A stretch of 64,000 nucleotides of DNA from Candidatus Rhodoferax bjergmarkensis (GTDB lineage: Bacteria; Pseudomonadota; Gammaproteobacteria; Burkholderiales; Burkholderiaceae_C): positions 248,001 through 312,000 of the forward strand of contig JADJFX010000008.1 of the NCBI GenBank assembly GCA_016708345.1, read 5' to 3'. Shown here in pieces: positions 35,503 to 43,626 of this stretch; position 1 is the first letter of the stretch; each line of letters starts with the position of its first letter. Under the pieces are notes generated by a model, which saw only the letters and a list, made by a program, of their open reading frames with translations, searched no databases and was not told the origin of the DNA. Made by a program: the position numbers and the translations under genes.

Positions 35503-36911
35503 GAAACGCCAACCTGGATCTGCAGGCATCCCACAAGATGCTGATGATGTTCGAAGAAGCGAATTCCAATACCGAGATGGTCATCGACCAGTTCCCCGGG
35601 ATCTTTATTATTCTCAATGACAGGCACGAGATTTTGCGGGCCAACCAAGAGTTTGTTTCATTGTTCAAGCTGGTTCCTGACCAACTCTTGCACCGCCCAT
35701 TTGCCTCCTTTTTCCGGCAGAAAAGTTGGGAAATATTCGAGTTCAATGTCAAAAGACTATCAGCAGCAGAGCCTGACTGCGATGTGGTCCGGTTTGAGCT
35801 GGGGATGCCTGCGAGTGACAATCTCGGCGGCGAAGACAGGCCATACCACTGGATTGCCACGCGCCACAACGTCAAGAACAGGGGTGAAGGTCAGTTGATC
35901 ACCGTGTACGGCAATGACATGACCGAGATGCGGGAAACGGAAAAGCGCTTGATGGAAGTGTTTACCAGCATCCCATTAGGCATGTTTACCGCAGACCGCA
36001 TGGGCAGAATTGGGCCTTCCTATTCAAGCTACCTGGAAACCATGCTTGGTTGCAGCCATCTAGCGGGGCGCCTGATCGAAGATGTGCTTTTCAAGCCGGC
36101 ACTTGCCGGCATGGACGACAAAGCGCTTGCGGGTGTCAAAGCGGTTCTAAGTTGTGCCGGGAGCCAGGAACACGCATTTCCGGAACTGGAAAAGACCTTT
36201 CCGCACGAGATTTTGCACAACACGCAGCCCGATGTCCATGAAGGGCGCTGGTTCAAGATTTCCTACCATCCGCTCGCCAATGACGGTGTGATAGACCAGT
36301 TGTTGATCATCCTGGAAGATCGTACCGAAATCATCAAGGCTGAACGGGATATTCAACATGCCGCCCAGGAGCGCGAACAAGCCAACAAGATTCAGCTGCA
36401 GAGCCAGGCCATTTACGAAAGCGCCATCCGTGATCCTCTGACAGGCTTGTACACCAGGCTTTACATGAAGGACTCAGTAGCCTCCTTGTTGGACTCGCAT
36501 GAGTCAGGAAAAATTACCGATGTTTCCATGGTGATTTTCGATATTGATCACTTCAAGCGGGTCAATGACACGTATGGTCACAAACACGGAGACCTCGTTC
36601 TTAGCCAGGTTGCTGCAGTCGTTCGGCGCCAGAGCAGGGGAACGGATATTCCGATTCGCTTCGGTGGCGAGGAATTTCTGGTCTTCCTTCCCGCCAATAT
36701 CGCTTCGGCCTTCGCGCTGGCCGAACGGGTAAGGAAGGAAGTCGAGGGGTTGATTCTGGAACTTGACAGTGCAACGCTCCAAGTAACGATCAGTGGCGGC
36801 GTTGCCACACACACCCTAGGGGAGTCGCTAGAAGATTTTATGCACCGGGCTGACCAGTTCCTCTACCACGCCAAGGAGAACGGGCGAAATCGGAATGTCT
36901 TCGAAATGTAA
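35499..36911 (+). CDS. PAS-PAS-GGDEF diguanylate cyclase
   Basis: A 470-residue cytoplasmic protein with a short N-terminal helix, two PAS-like regions (about residues 25-145 and 150-275; IVIDQFPGIFIILNDRHEIL- and SIPLGMFTADRMGRI-type openings), a coiled-coil linker (AAQEREQANKIQLQSQ), and a C-terminal GGDEF domain with DPLTGLYTRLYM, DIDHFKRVNDTYGH and GGEEF. An intact inhibitory site RGTD sits five residues before GGEEF. It should make cyclic di-GMP under control of its PAS sensors or of the coupled CheX-like partner. Confidence 0.88.
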   Translation: MRNANLDLQASHKMLMMFEEANSNTEMVIDQFPGIFIILNDRHEILRANQEFVSLFKLVPDQLLHRPFASFFRQKSWEIFEFNVKRLSAAEPDCDVVRFELGMPASDNLGGEDRPYHWIATRHNVKNRGEGQLITVYGNDMTEMRETEKRLMEVFTSIPLGMFTADRMGRIGPSYSSYLETMLGCSHLAGRLIEDVLFKPALAGMDDKALAGVKAVLSCAGSQEHAFPELEKTFPHEILHNTQPDVHEGRWFKISYHPLANDGVIDQLLIILEDRTEIIKAERDIQHAAQEREQANKIQLQSQAIYESAIRDPLTGLYTRLYMKDSVASLLDSHESGKITDVSMVIFDIDHFKRVNDTYGHKHGDLVLSQVAAVVRRQSRGTDIPIRFGGEEFLVFLPANIASAFALAERVRKEVEGLILELDSATLQVTISGGVATHTLGESLEDFMHRADQFLYHAKENGRNRNVFEM

Positions 36912-37230
36912 ACCGCTGGTGATCAGCGGTGCGCGTCGATTCGCGAACAGCATTGATCCTTCATGCCAGTTTTTTCCGGTCGCAGCCCATTGAAACCTGT
37001 GGAATGACTCAAGATGGATTCTGGAATGCTGCGAAATTAATAGCTGTCTGCGCACGTTCAACAGGCGCTGCAGCCTAAAAAGCCCACTTGAAGCCATATG
37101 CAAGCCAACACCAGCCAGGGTTTCATAATCTACAGAACCGACCACGGAAACTCGCTTCTCCGATCTTGGGCGCGGGACGGCAAAGTCGTCTGCTCACACA
37201 GACGGAAGTGTCAGTTGGCAGCGACAACCG
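36912..37230. other. Intergenic region containing a repeat copy
   Basis: No gene is supported here; small open frames have no recognisable features. It contains an interspersed repeat copy at 37034-37080 and lies downstream of both the PAS-GGDEF gene and the toxin gene, which converge on it. Confidence 0.5.
37034..37080 (+). repeat. Short interspersed repeat copy
   Basis: AAATTAATAGCTGTCTGCGCA followed by ACAGGCGCTGCAGCC matches the family core and is placed between convergent genes. Confidence 0.6.
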
Positions 37231-37485
37231 TCAATAGTGGTACCGCAGCTGTGCCAAGAATAGAGCGTCACCGTCAACTTTGTACACCATGCGATGCTCC
37301 TCGGTGATCCGGCGTGACCAGTACCCTGCCAAGGCGTGTTTCAAAGGCTCCGGTTTGCCAATGCCGACAAAGGGCTCGCGCTGGGTTTCCTTGATGAGTT
37401 TATTGATCCGTTCCACCATTCGCTTATCTTGCTGCTGCCAGTAAAGGTAGTCTTCCCAAGCAGCATCCGAGAAAATGAGTTTCAT
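37231..37485 (-). CDS. yoeB: YoeB/Txe-type mRNA interferase toxin
   Basis: An 84-residue toxin of the RelE/YoeB superfamily. Conserved features: FSDAAWEDYLYWQ at the N-terminus, the HALAGYWSRRITEEHRMVYKV core with the catalytic Glu, Arg and His residues, and the C-terminal LRYHY tyrosine-histidine end. YoeB cleaves mRNA in the ribosomal A site when free of its antitoxin. Its ATG overlaps the stop of the antitoxin gene (ATGA), the normal order in this family. Confidence 0.94.
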   Translation of the reverse strand: MKLIFSDAAWEDYLYWQQQDKRMVERINKLIKETQREPFVGIGKPEPLKHALAGYWSRRITEEHRMVYKVDGDALFLAQLRYHY

Positions 37486-37733
37486 TCGCTCAGCTTACGT
37501 TCGGTGCCGCCCCCCGCGCTGAGCTGATCGATGGCACCCATCAGGCGTTTGGCATTGACCGGGCTGCGCAGCAGGTAAGCGGTTTCTTCCAGCGCCGTAA
37601 AGTCTTCCAGCGACTGCATCACGACCGAGTGCTGGCCATTGCGCGTGATGATGACGGCCTCGTGGTTGTTGCATACACGGTCCATGGTGCTGGCCAAGTT
37701 CGCCCGCGCTGCAGAGTAGGTAATGGCATCCAT
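37482..37733 (-). CDS. yefM: YefM/Phd-type antitoxin
   Basis: An 83-residue antitoxin with the Phd/YefM DNA-binding fold: MDAITYSAARANLASTMDRV and ITRNGQHSVVMQSLEDF, followed by a toxin-neutralising tail. It should bind YoeB and repress its own promoter. ATG 37733 is chosen because it begins the conserved MDAITYS; the in-frame codons upstream to 37775 are not family-like. The usual TGTACA-type operator half-site is suggested by GTACGTGAAATTGTACA at about 37752-37768. Confidence 0.93.
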   Translation of the reverse strand: MDAITYSAARANLASTMDRVCNNHEAVIITRNGQHSVVMQSLEDFTALEETAYLLRSPVNAKRLMGAIDQLSAGGGTERKLSE

Positions 37734-37880
37734 GTTGGGGCTCCAAATTTGTACGTGAAATTGTACAATAAGCAAACCCGCGCGTCGACTCAGACACCAT
37801 CGCTGCAGCGACCCAGGTGCAAGCGGCGAAAGTGGGATTTTGCTAAAGTGCCCGCATCCCCCAAAGTTCTGGAGACCACC

Positions 37881-38246
37881 ATGTTGTTAGGCCTGCGCAC
37901 CGCCATCTACCCCGTCACCGACATCGAAAAAGCCAAGAACTGGTACACCCAAGTGCTGGGAAGCCCGCCGTATTTTGACCAGCCCTTTTACGTGGGTTTC
38001 GCCGTGGGCGGCTTCGAGTTGGGGCTGATTCCAGATGGCACGCCCAGCACCCACGGGCCGCAGCCCTTGTGGGGCGTGGCGGACGTGGCCGCCGAGCTGC
38101 AGCGTCTGCTGGCGCTGGGAGCGGCGGAGCTGGAGCCGGTCACAGAGGTGGGGGAAGACATCAAGGTGGCGGCGGTTCAGGACCCGTTTGGCAATCGCCT
38201 GGGCCTGATCGAGAACCCGCATTTCAAGCTGTCCGAGGTGCGGTGA
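37881..38246 (+). CDS. Glyoxalase/bleomycin-resistance (VOC) family protein
   Basis: A 121-residue single VOC-fold protein: LGLRTAIYPVTDIEKAKNWYTQVLG is the typical beta-alpha-beta opening, and DPFGNRLGLIENP the closing signature with the metal-ligand Glu. Two such subunits would form the metal site. Substrates range from methylglyoxal adducts to antibiotics, and none can be assigned. GGAG precedes the ATG at 37881. The next gene starts seven bases after its stop. Confidence 0.85.
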   Translation: MLLGLRTAIYPVTDIEKAKNWYTQVLGSPPYFDQPFYVGFAVGGFELGLIPDGTPSTHGPQPLWGVADVAAELQRLLALGAAELEPVTEVGEDIKVAAVQDPFGNRLGLIENPHFKLSEVR

Positions 38247-38253
38247 GTCAAGC

Positions 38254-38916
38254 ATGCGGTCGATCATCCTTTTTTTAGGGTCTTTTATGGCCTTTGCGCA
38301 CGTCCTGTATGCGCAAACAGCTATGAATTCAATAGCAAATACAGGCCCTGCAGGAGCCGCCCTGCCGCTGCGTAACCTGCAGATCGAGGTGCGCCAGATG
38401 CGCCGTGACGCACTCAGCAGCCGTGGGGCGGGGGTGGATGCGCAGGTTCAACTCGGCAGCGACGGCCGGGTTCACTTGCAAGGCAGCCTGCAGGCGCAAG
38501 ACGTGCAGCGCCAGCAGTCCACCACCGCCACGCAGCAGGTGCTGGTACTCAACGGGCGCAGCGCTTTCATTGCGCTGCGAACCAGCACGCCGCTGCGGCT
38601 GATGCAAAGTTTCTATCACAACGGTTTGCTGCACATCACCCGGGGCACGGTGCTGCTGGAGGCGGGCACCGGCTTTATGGCCACGCCAAGCTGGGATGGC
38701 TCGGGCCAGGTGATGCTGGAACTCGCGGCGCAGCAGGCCGCCAGCCCCAACACCTCGTCCGGCATTGGCAGTAGCGTGTTGTTGCCTTTGGGGGAATGGG
38801 TCACGGTGGCCCAGTCCGAACAGAGTTCCAATGTGGAACGTAACGGCCTGGGTGGTGGTGCCAGCCAGTCCGGTCAGACCGGGCTGGAGGTGCAGGTGAG
38901 GTTGACGGTGCGTTAA
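38254..38916 (+). CDS. Exported protein of unknown function
   Basis: A 220-residue protein with a signal peptide (SIILFLGSFMAFAHVLYAQ). It contains a repeated beta pattern (NLQIEVRQMRRDALSSRG; GEWVTVAQSEQSS; GLEVQVRLTVR) reminiscent of the N- or S-domains of secretin-related proteins, in which LPLGEWVTVA-like stretches occur. I do not recognise a named family. The repeat copy at 38306-38341 encodes the residues around the predicted signal cleavage site (YAQTAMNSIANTG). It follows the VOC gene by seven bases and may be co-transcribed. Confidence 0.65.
   Translation: MRSIILFLGSFMAFAHVLYAQTAMNSIANTGPAGAALPLRNLQIEVRQMRRDALSSRGAGVDAQVQLGSDGRVHLQGSLQAQDVQRQQSTTATQQVLVLNGRSAFIALRTSTPLRLMQSFYHNGLLHITRGTVLLEAGTGFMATPSWDGSGQVMLELAAQQAASPNTSSGIGSSVLLPLGEWVTVAQSEQSSNVERNGLGGGASQSGQTGLEVQVRLTVR
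38306..38341 (-). repeat. Short interspersed repeat copy inside an exported-protein gene
   Basis: On the minus strand it reads TTTGCTATTGAATTCATAGC then TGTTTGCGCATACA, closely matching the 11178 copy. It overlaps the signal-peptide cleavage region of the gene at 38254. Confidence 0.65.
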
Positions 38917-39103
38917 CTGCGAATTTTTCTGCCGAGGCGGGTTTTGTCGCGAAATTGAGAGAGATTCGGGTGAATACCCTGGCAGGCGTTCAGGCGCGTT
39001 GACTGTGCGATTTGCTTCAAAGATACTCAGCAGCAGACTGCAGATGCACAGTAGCGTGCCATGGCTGTGGTCTTTTATGGATCGAAATTTTCAGGAGAAC
39101 TGA

Positions 39104-40456
39104 ATGTTGCGCTTGATTCCGTTGCGATACCTAACCAAAACCCGAGCGTTGGTGTTGTGCAGTTTGACACTGGTGGCGTTTGGTGCGTTCGCAGCGGTCG
39201 ACAAGGCGTTGCTTGAGCAAGCCCAAGCCTTGATCAAGGCCGGCAAGGCGCAGGAGGCTTACCAAATGCTGGAGTCCAAAGAGGACGAGCATGCGGGCGA
39301 CCTCATGTTTGACTACCTTTTGGGAACGGCAGCGCTGGAAAGCGGCAAGCCAAGCAAGGCTACTTTTGTCTACGAGCGCATGCTGGCCATTGACCCTTCG
39401 TATATCGGGGTCAGGGCAGACATGGGTCGGGCTTATTTTGCGCTGGGCGATTATGGGCGAGCCAAGATTGAATTTGAAACAGTGCTTGGCAGCCAAAATT
39501 TGCCCAGCGATTTACGCACCCAAGTAGAGCAGTATTCGGTTGCCGCTGATTCCAGAGCGCAGGCCAAGCCCACAACAATGACCAGTTATCTGGAAGTAGG
39601 GTTCGGGCAGGACAACAACATTGGCAGCGCCTCTGGCCTGACGGTGCTGAATTTGCCCGCTACCGGGGTTTACCGCCCCACAGCGCCTACCGGCACCAAA
39701 ATACCGGATGAATACAGTACCCTGGCTTTGGGCGCTGAAATCAACCATATGCTCTCGGAAAAATGGGGGCTCATGGGTGGACTGGACTACCGCTCGCGTG
39801 ATTATGCGAAGTACAACGAACCCAACACCTGGACGTGGGATGCCCGCGCCGGGGTCACCTACACGGGCGGAGCATGGCTGTTGCGCACGATGCTGACGGC
39901 AGGCGAATACACCTACAACTCGCAACGTTTGCGCCAGACGCTGGGCGCGACAGCAGACTGGCGCATGGCCCTCACCACATCGAGCCAGCTGCTGGCCAGT
40001 GGCTCCGTGCTGCGTGCCGGCTATGTGCCTGCGGCCTCCAAGTCACAGGAAAGCGACACTTACACGGGCACACTGGGCTGGATGAAGGTGCTGGGGGCTG
40101 GCGGGACTGCGCTGAACCTGTCAGCCGTGTTCGGCCAGGAGAATGCAACCGGAGCCCGTGATGACGGTGACCGACGGTTCTGGGGCGCTCGCGCCCTCGT
40201 ACAAAGCAGTTTCACCAAGGATGTGGGGGGCTACCTGACGGCCGGGTGGACACAATCTGATTTCAGTGGCATTAACAGCAGCTATTTGATGGCTCGGCAT
40301 GAAATAGCTTCTGATGTGACGGCAGCGCTGAACTTGACGCTGACCAAGGGCGTGGCCTTGCGGCCGCAGATTTCTTATGTCAAAAACCACAGCAATGCGG
40401 CCTTGTATGCCTACGAAAAAGTAGATGCTTCGGTAAATTTGCGTTTTGACTACTAG
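39104..40456 (+). CDS. TPR plus beta-barrel outer-membrane protein (SLAM-like, DUF560)
   Basis: A 450-residue exported protein: signal peptide to about residue 30, then TPR-like helices (LEQAQALIKAGKAQEAYQML; YERMLAIDPSYIGVRADMGRAYFALGDYGRAKIEF) to about residue 150, then a C-terminal region of about 14 amphipathic strands ending in VDASVNLRFDY. This order matches the surface lipoprotein assembly modifier family (PF04575), whose known members move lipoproteins to the cell surface. No obvious surface lipoprotein partner lies next to it; the FecR gene 18 bases downstream encodes its most likely partner. Confidence 0.78.
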   Translation: MLRLIPLRYLTKTRALVLCSLTLVAFGAFAAVDKALLEQAQALIKAGKAQEAYQMLESKEDEHAGDLMFDYLLGTAALESGKPSKATFVYERMLAIDPSYIGVRADMGRAYFALGDYGRAKIEFETVLGSQNLPSDLRTQVEQYSVAADSRAQAKPTTMTSYLEVGFGQDNNIGSASGLTVLNLPATGVYRPTAPTGTKIPDEYSTLALGAEINHMLSEKWGLMGGLDYRSRDYAKYNEPNTWTWDARAGVTYTGGAWLLRTMLTAGEYTYNSQRLRQTLGATADWRMALTTSSQLLASGSVLRAGYVPAASKSQESDTYTGTLGWMKVLGAGGTALNLSAVFGQENATGARDDGDRRFWGARALVQSSFTKDVGGYLTAGWTQSDFSGINSSYLMARHEIASDVTAALNLTLTKGVALRPQISYVKNHSNAALYAYEKVDASVNLRFDY

Positions 40457-40474
40457 TCCTTCAGGAAGATCACC

Positions 40475-41569
40475 ATGAAAACCACCCGCGTACTTTTGAC
40501 ACTGGGCTGCTTCACAGGCTTGTCTGTGCTGTCATCCGGGCCCCATGCTGAATTGGCCGGCACCGTGCTTTTTGCCCAGGAAGGTGCCCAAATTGTGGGG
40601 CCCTCCGGCGTGGCGCGTGCGGCCAAGCAGGGGGATGCGGTTCAGTTCGGGGAGCGGCTGGTCACATCCTCCGGGGCCATCTCGCAGATCAAGCTGGCCG
40701 ATGGAAGTCTGGTCGGTGTACGGCCCGGCTCAGAGCTCAAGCTGGACAGCCCTGCCTCGCCCTCGCAGTTTGGGCAAAGCATGTCCCTGGTGCAGGGACG
40801 GGTTCGCATCATTGGTGCCGAATTGATGGACAAAACCAAGTCATCCGCCCTGACCTTGCAAACAGGCCAGGCGACGCTGCAACTCCATGGCGCGGATGTT
40901 GAATCGCTGGTCGTCAAAGGTGAGGCACGCGCGGGAGCCTCAGGGGGCATGGGCAAGGGAAATCCGGGTGATGCGAACCGCCCCCCGCCGGGCGGTCCCG
41001 CAAGTGGCGACGGGGGCAGCTACAGCCGTCTTGCAGCTGGCACCGGGAGTTTGCGCAGCGGCGGTCATGTCGGGCCGCTGGCTGCAGGCCAGGTCAACTT
41101 CGTGTCGTCAGGCAACCCGACACCCATGACCATGGCAGCCATGCCACCCCAACCGCGCGGCGACATGCCTAACGCTCCCCGGCCACCAGCGGGCACTGTA
41201 GCCCTTGCCGGTGGCGCAAAGCCACCGATCCAGCCGGGGATGGCAGGTGGGCCTAGCGGCTTGCCGGCCTTGTCCCAGACCACCAGCACCTTGACTGCGC
41301 CCCGCTTGGGCAACCAAGGGCCAGCCTTGGGCCCGCCGATGCCAGGCGGACCCGCCCCGGCCTTTTCACCCAATCAGCCCAAGCTTGGCCAAGGTCCGAG
41401 TCAGATGCCGATGCCGGGTCTGGGCCTTGGTGCCATGCCGGGTCCGAATCTTTCCGGTATGGGGCCGGGTGGCCCGGGCGCTATGATCCCCCGCCCACCC
41501 ATCATGCAAAGGCCACCGGTGATTTGCACACCCAATCCGACGCAGGGCAAGCCGCCTATTTGCAAATAG
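40475..41569 (+). CDS. FecR-domain exported protein with Pro/Gly-rich tail
   Basis: A 364-residue protein with an N-terminal export signal and a FecR domain (about residues 30-130) containing AAKQGDAVQFGERLVTSSGAISQIKLADGSLVGVRPGSEL. The remaining ~220 residues are low-complexity, rich in Gly, Pro, Ala and Met (GLGLGAMPGPNLSGMGPGGPG), and end in a two-cysteine segment (PVICTPNPTQGKPPICK). Unlike the iron-signalling FecR it has no sigma factor beside it. It probably acts in the periplasm or at the surface with the preceding barrel protein. It converges on the caspase gene with 54 bases between. Confidence 0.75.
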   Translation: MKTTRVLLTLGCFTGLSVLSSGPHAELAGTVLFAQEGAQIVGPSGVARAAKQGDAVQFGERLVTSSGAISQIKLADGSLVGVRPGSELKLDSPASPSQFGQSMSLVQGRVRIIGAELMDKTKSSALTLQTGQATLQLHGADVESLVVKGEARAGASGGMGKGNPGDANRPPPGGPASGDGGSYSRLAAGTGSLRSGGHVGPLAAGQVNFVSSGNPTPMTMAAMPPQPRGDMPNAPRPPAGTVALAGGAKPPIQPGMAGGPSGLPALSQTTSTLTAPRLGNQGPALGPPMPGGPAPAFSPNQPKLGQGPSQMPMPGLGLGAMPGPNLSGMGPGGPGAMIPRPPIMQRPPVICTPNPTQGKPPICK

Positions 41570-41623
41570 GCAAAGCATGCCTTGCTGTGTAGCGGGTTTG
41601 GCCCGTTGCACCTGGCCACTTTC

Positions 41624-43384
41624 TTATCGCAGGTCGATCAAATAGTCGCCGCCGTCAATGTGACCGGCACTTTTGACGGCACCCAATTGAGGCACCTGAG
41701 GGAATTCGCGGCTGACTTCGGTCTTGATTTTTTCGAAAAGTCGGCTCGCAGTGGTTGGCTCCTGGATATCGTTCAAAGCATCCATCAGGGTAGCTGCAAA
41801 AATGGAGTGCCCGTTGCGTCCTTCATCGGTGACGGGCTCTTCCCCGCCCGAAGTCAGCGCCAGCACTGAGCGCTTGGACAGCAAGGCGTCACGCTCAAGT
41901 TCGGCGGTTTCGGCGTTGACCGCCGGGATGTGTTCCTTGGCCAAGGTGCCTGAAAAGCAGCTGTCAGAAATCAAAATGATTTGTTTGGCCGGAATGGCGG
42001 CCAGCAGCTTGGTGATGTCGCTATTGGACACCCAACCCTTGGGGTCTTTAGGTGTGGCATCCACCGGAATCCAGTAGCCCAAACCCGTTTCCTGAATCTG
42101 ATAGCCGTGGCCGGCATACATCACCACCACGCTTTGGTGCTGCGCGGTGGTTCGTGCCGCCAATTTCAACGTTCGTATGATGTCGGCCTTGCTGGCGTTG
42201 GTGATGATTTTGACGTCAAAACCGCGCTTCTCCTTGAGCAAGGCACCGATGGCTTCAACATCCGCTTGTGGGGTCTCCAGAACCGGAATCCCATGGTTGT
42301 AAGTGTTGTTGCCAATCAGAAAGGCAACACGGCGTCCGATTTCGATGGGTTTGATGGCGGCCCCATGCAAGCGACTGACGGATGCCGGGTTGGGCACGCA
42401 GATGTCGCTGCCACCCGCCCTGCATTCTTCGACGTTGGCCACTTGAGGGTTGGCTTTCAGAAGGCTCAGCGCATCTTTAAATAGATCGGTGCGCTGGGCT
42501 CGGCGCCCGGCGTCAGCCGCCGCAAGTTGGGCCATGCGCGCCACATTGATGGGGCCTTTCGGTGCCTTGTCCCGGTTCGCTTGTCCTTGTCCTTGTCCTT
42601 GTCCTTGTCCTTGTCCTTGTCCTTGTCCTTGTCCTTGTCCTTGTCCTTGTCCTTGTCCTTGTCCTTGTCCTTGTCCTTGTGGGGGCTTGCCTTTGTCTCC
42701 TGCAGGGCCGTTCGGGTTGGGACCATTTCGGGGCGCTGGCCCCTGAGCTTGCGGCACTGTCGGCCCAGCCACAGGTGTTGGAGACCCAGCTTTGGGTGCC
42801 TGGGGGGTCTGCTGTGTCTGCTGTGTCTGCTGTGTCTGCTGTGTCTGCTGTGTCTGCTGTGTCTGCTGTGTCTGCTGTGTTTGCTGTGTCTGCTGTGTCT
42901 GCTGTGTTTGCTGTGTTTGCTGTGTTTGCTGTGTTTGGGGTACCTGCTGCAAATTTGTTTGCAACTTGGCCGGCGCGGTTTGCGGCTGAATCTGCAATGG
43001 CTGACTCTGTACGGGTTGATTAATGGGCTGGCTAATTTGCGGGTTGATGGGTTGATTGACAGGCTGCAGGGTGGGCTGCACCGGCTGGACCGGCTGGACC
43101 GCCGGTTGAAGCTGAATCGGCTGCTGCACCACAGGGCTGGGCTGCTTGGGCTGCAAGATGGGCTGAACCACCGGCTGCGGGGTTGGCAAAATCGTCGCGG
43201 CATGGGCACCGCTTGAGCCAAACAAGCAGGCACCCGTCAGCCAGGCAAGCACAGAATACATCCTTACGGCTGCTGCCAGACGATGAAAAAAACCATTTTT
43301 AGCCAGGGCACTCAAATCCAAAACAAAAACTGCGGAAAACATGTTGCGTCGCATGCTTTGATCGTGCTGCAGCGCTGACATCAT
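41624..43384 (-). CDS. Secreted caspase-fold (C14) protein with QTQ and QG repeats
   Basis: A ~586-residue protein. An export signal precedes AHAATILPTP. The region after it is very rich in Gln and Pro (QPVVQPILQPKQPSPVVQQP), then come about 14 QTQ units, a PA/PG linker and about 16 QG units. The C-terminal ~250 residues are a caspase-like (peptidase C14) domain: RVAFLIGNNTYNHG, the catalytic His in YAGHGYQ (near residue 426) and the catalytic Cys in SDSCFSG (near 476). A Cys-Asp or lysine/arginine-directed peptidase activity is expected from the family. The ATG at 43384 overlaps the stop of the ACP gene; starts at 43303 or 43261 are also possible. Confidence 0.85.
   Translation of the reverse strand: MMSALQHDQSMRRNMFSAVFVLDLSALAKNGFFHRLAAAVRMYSVLAWLTGACLFGSSGAHAATILPTPQPVVQPILQPKQPSPVVQQPIQLQPAVQPVQPVQPTLQPVNQPINPQISQPINQPVQSQPLQIQPQTAPAKLQTNLQQVPQTQQTQQTQQTQQTQQTQQTQQTQQTQQTQQTQQTQQTQQTQQTPQAPKAGSPTPVAGPTVPQAQGPAPRNGPNPNGPAGDKGKPPQGQGQGQGQGQGQGQGQGQGQGQGQGQGQGQGQANRDKAPKGPINVARMAQLAAADAGRRAQRTDLFKDALSLLKANPQVANVEECRAGGSDICVPNPASVSRLHGAAIKPIEIGRRVAFLIGNNTYNHGIPVLETPQADVEAIGALLKEKRGFDVKIITNASKADIIRTLKLAARTTAQHQSVVVMYAGHGYQIQETGLGYWIPVDATPKDPKGWVSNSDITKLLAAIPAKQIILISDSCFSGTLAKEHIPAVNAETAELERDALLSKRSVLALTSGGEEPVTDEGRNGHSIFAATLMDALNDIQEPTTASRLFEKIKTEVSREFPQVPQLGAVKSAGHIDGGDYLIDLR
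42581..42680. repeat. 6-bp tandem repeat encoding (QG)n in the caspase gene
   Basis: About 16-17 copies of TTGTCC without interruption, read on the minus strand as CAAGGA (Gln-Gly). Unit length six keeps the reading frame whatever the copy number. Confidence 0.95.
42808..42937. repeat. 9-bp tandem repeat encoding (QTQ)n in the caspase gene
   Basis: About 14 copies of a unit like TGTCTGCTG with occasional T variants (TGTTTGCTG), read on the minus strand as Gln-Thr-Gln. Copy-number change would not shift the frame. Confidence 0.95.
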
Positions 43385-43626
43385 CCCTGACCCACACCAT
43401 TGGCGATCAGCGCATCGCAAATAGAGGCGGCGCTGTCCATGGACATCATTTGTTGTGCGGAAAACGTGGTCTGGAAATGCCGCTCAACCGCCACCACGAT
43501 TTCCATGGTCTTGAGCGAGTCCCAGCCCGGTGTTTGGTCCATGGCCGCTTGCGCATCGAGCGACTGCGCCGGCTTGTCAAGCGCACGCTCGATGAGGGCG
43601 ACAATTTGAGGCATTAAGGCGTTCAT
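43381..43626 (-). CDS. Acyl carrier protein
   Basis: An 81-residue carrier protein with the four-helix ACP pattern and the phosphopantetheine attachment Ser37 in GWDSLKTM. It is not the fatty-acid-synthesis AcpP, whose motif is DSLD; DSLK and its location point to a dedicated carrier served by the ligase two genes upstream. Its ATG overlaps the stop of the SGNH gene (ATGA), and its stop overlaps the caspase start (TGATG), so the four genes look like one translationally coupled operon. Confidence 0.9.
   Translation of the reverse strand: MNALMPQIVALIERALDKPAQSLDAQAAMDQTPGWDSLKTMEIVVAVERHFQTTFSAQQMMSMDSAASICDALIANGVGQG

Noticed and set aside
42808..42937. Tandem repeats considered as a CRISPR array
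   Set aside because: The units are nine bases with no spacers, and no cas genes are near.
42527..43216. Plus-strand frames with long Leu-Ser, Val-Leu and Cys-Val runs
   Set aside because: They only reflect the six- and nine-base repeats of the caspase gene read on the wrong strand.
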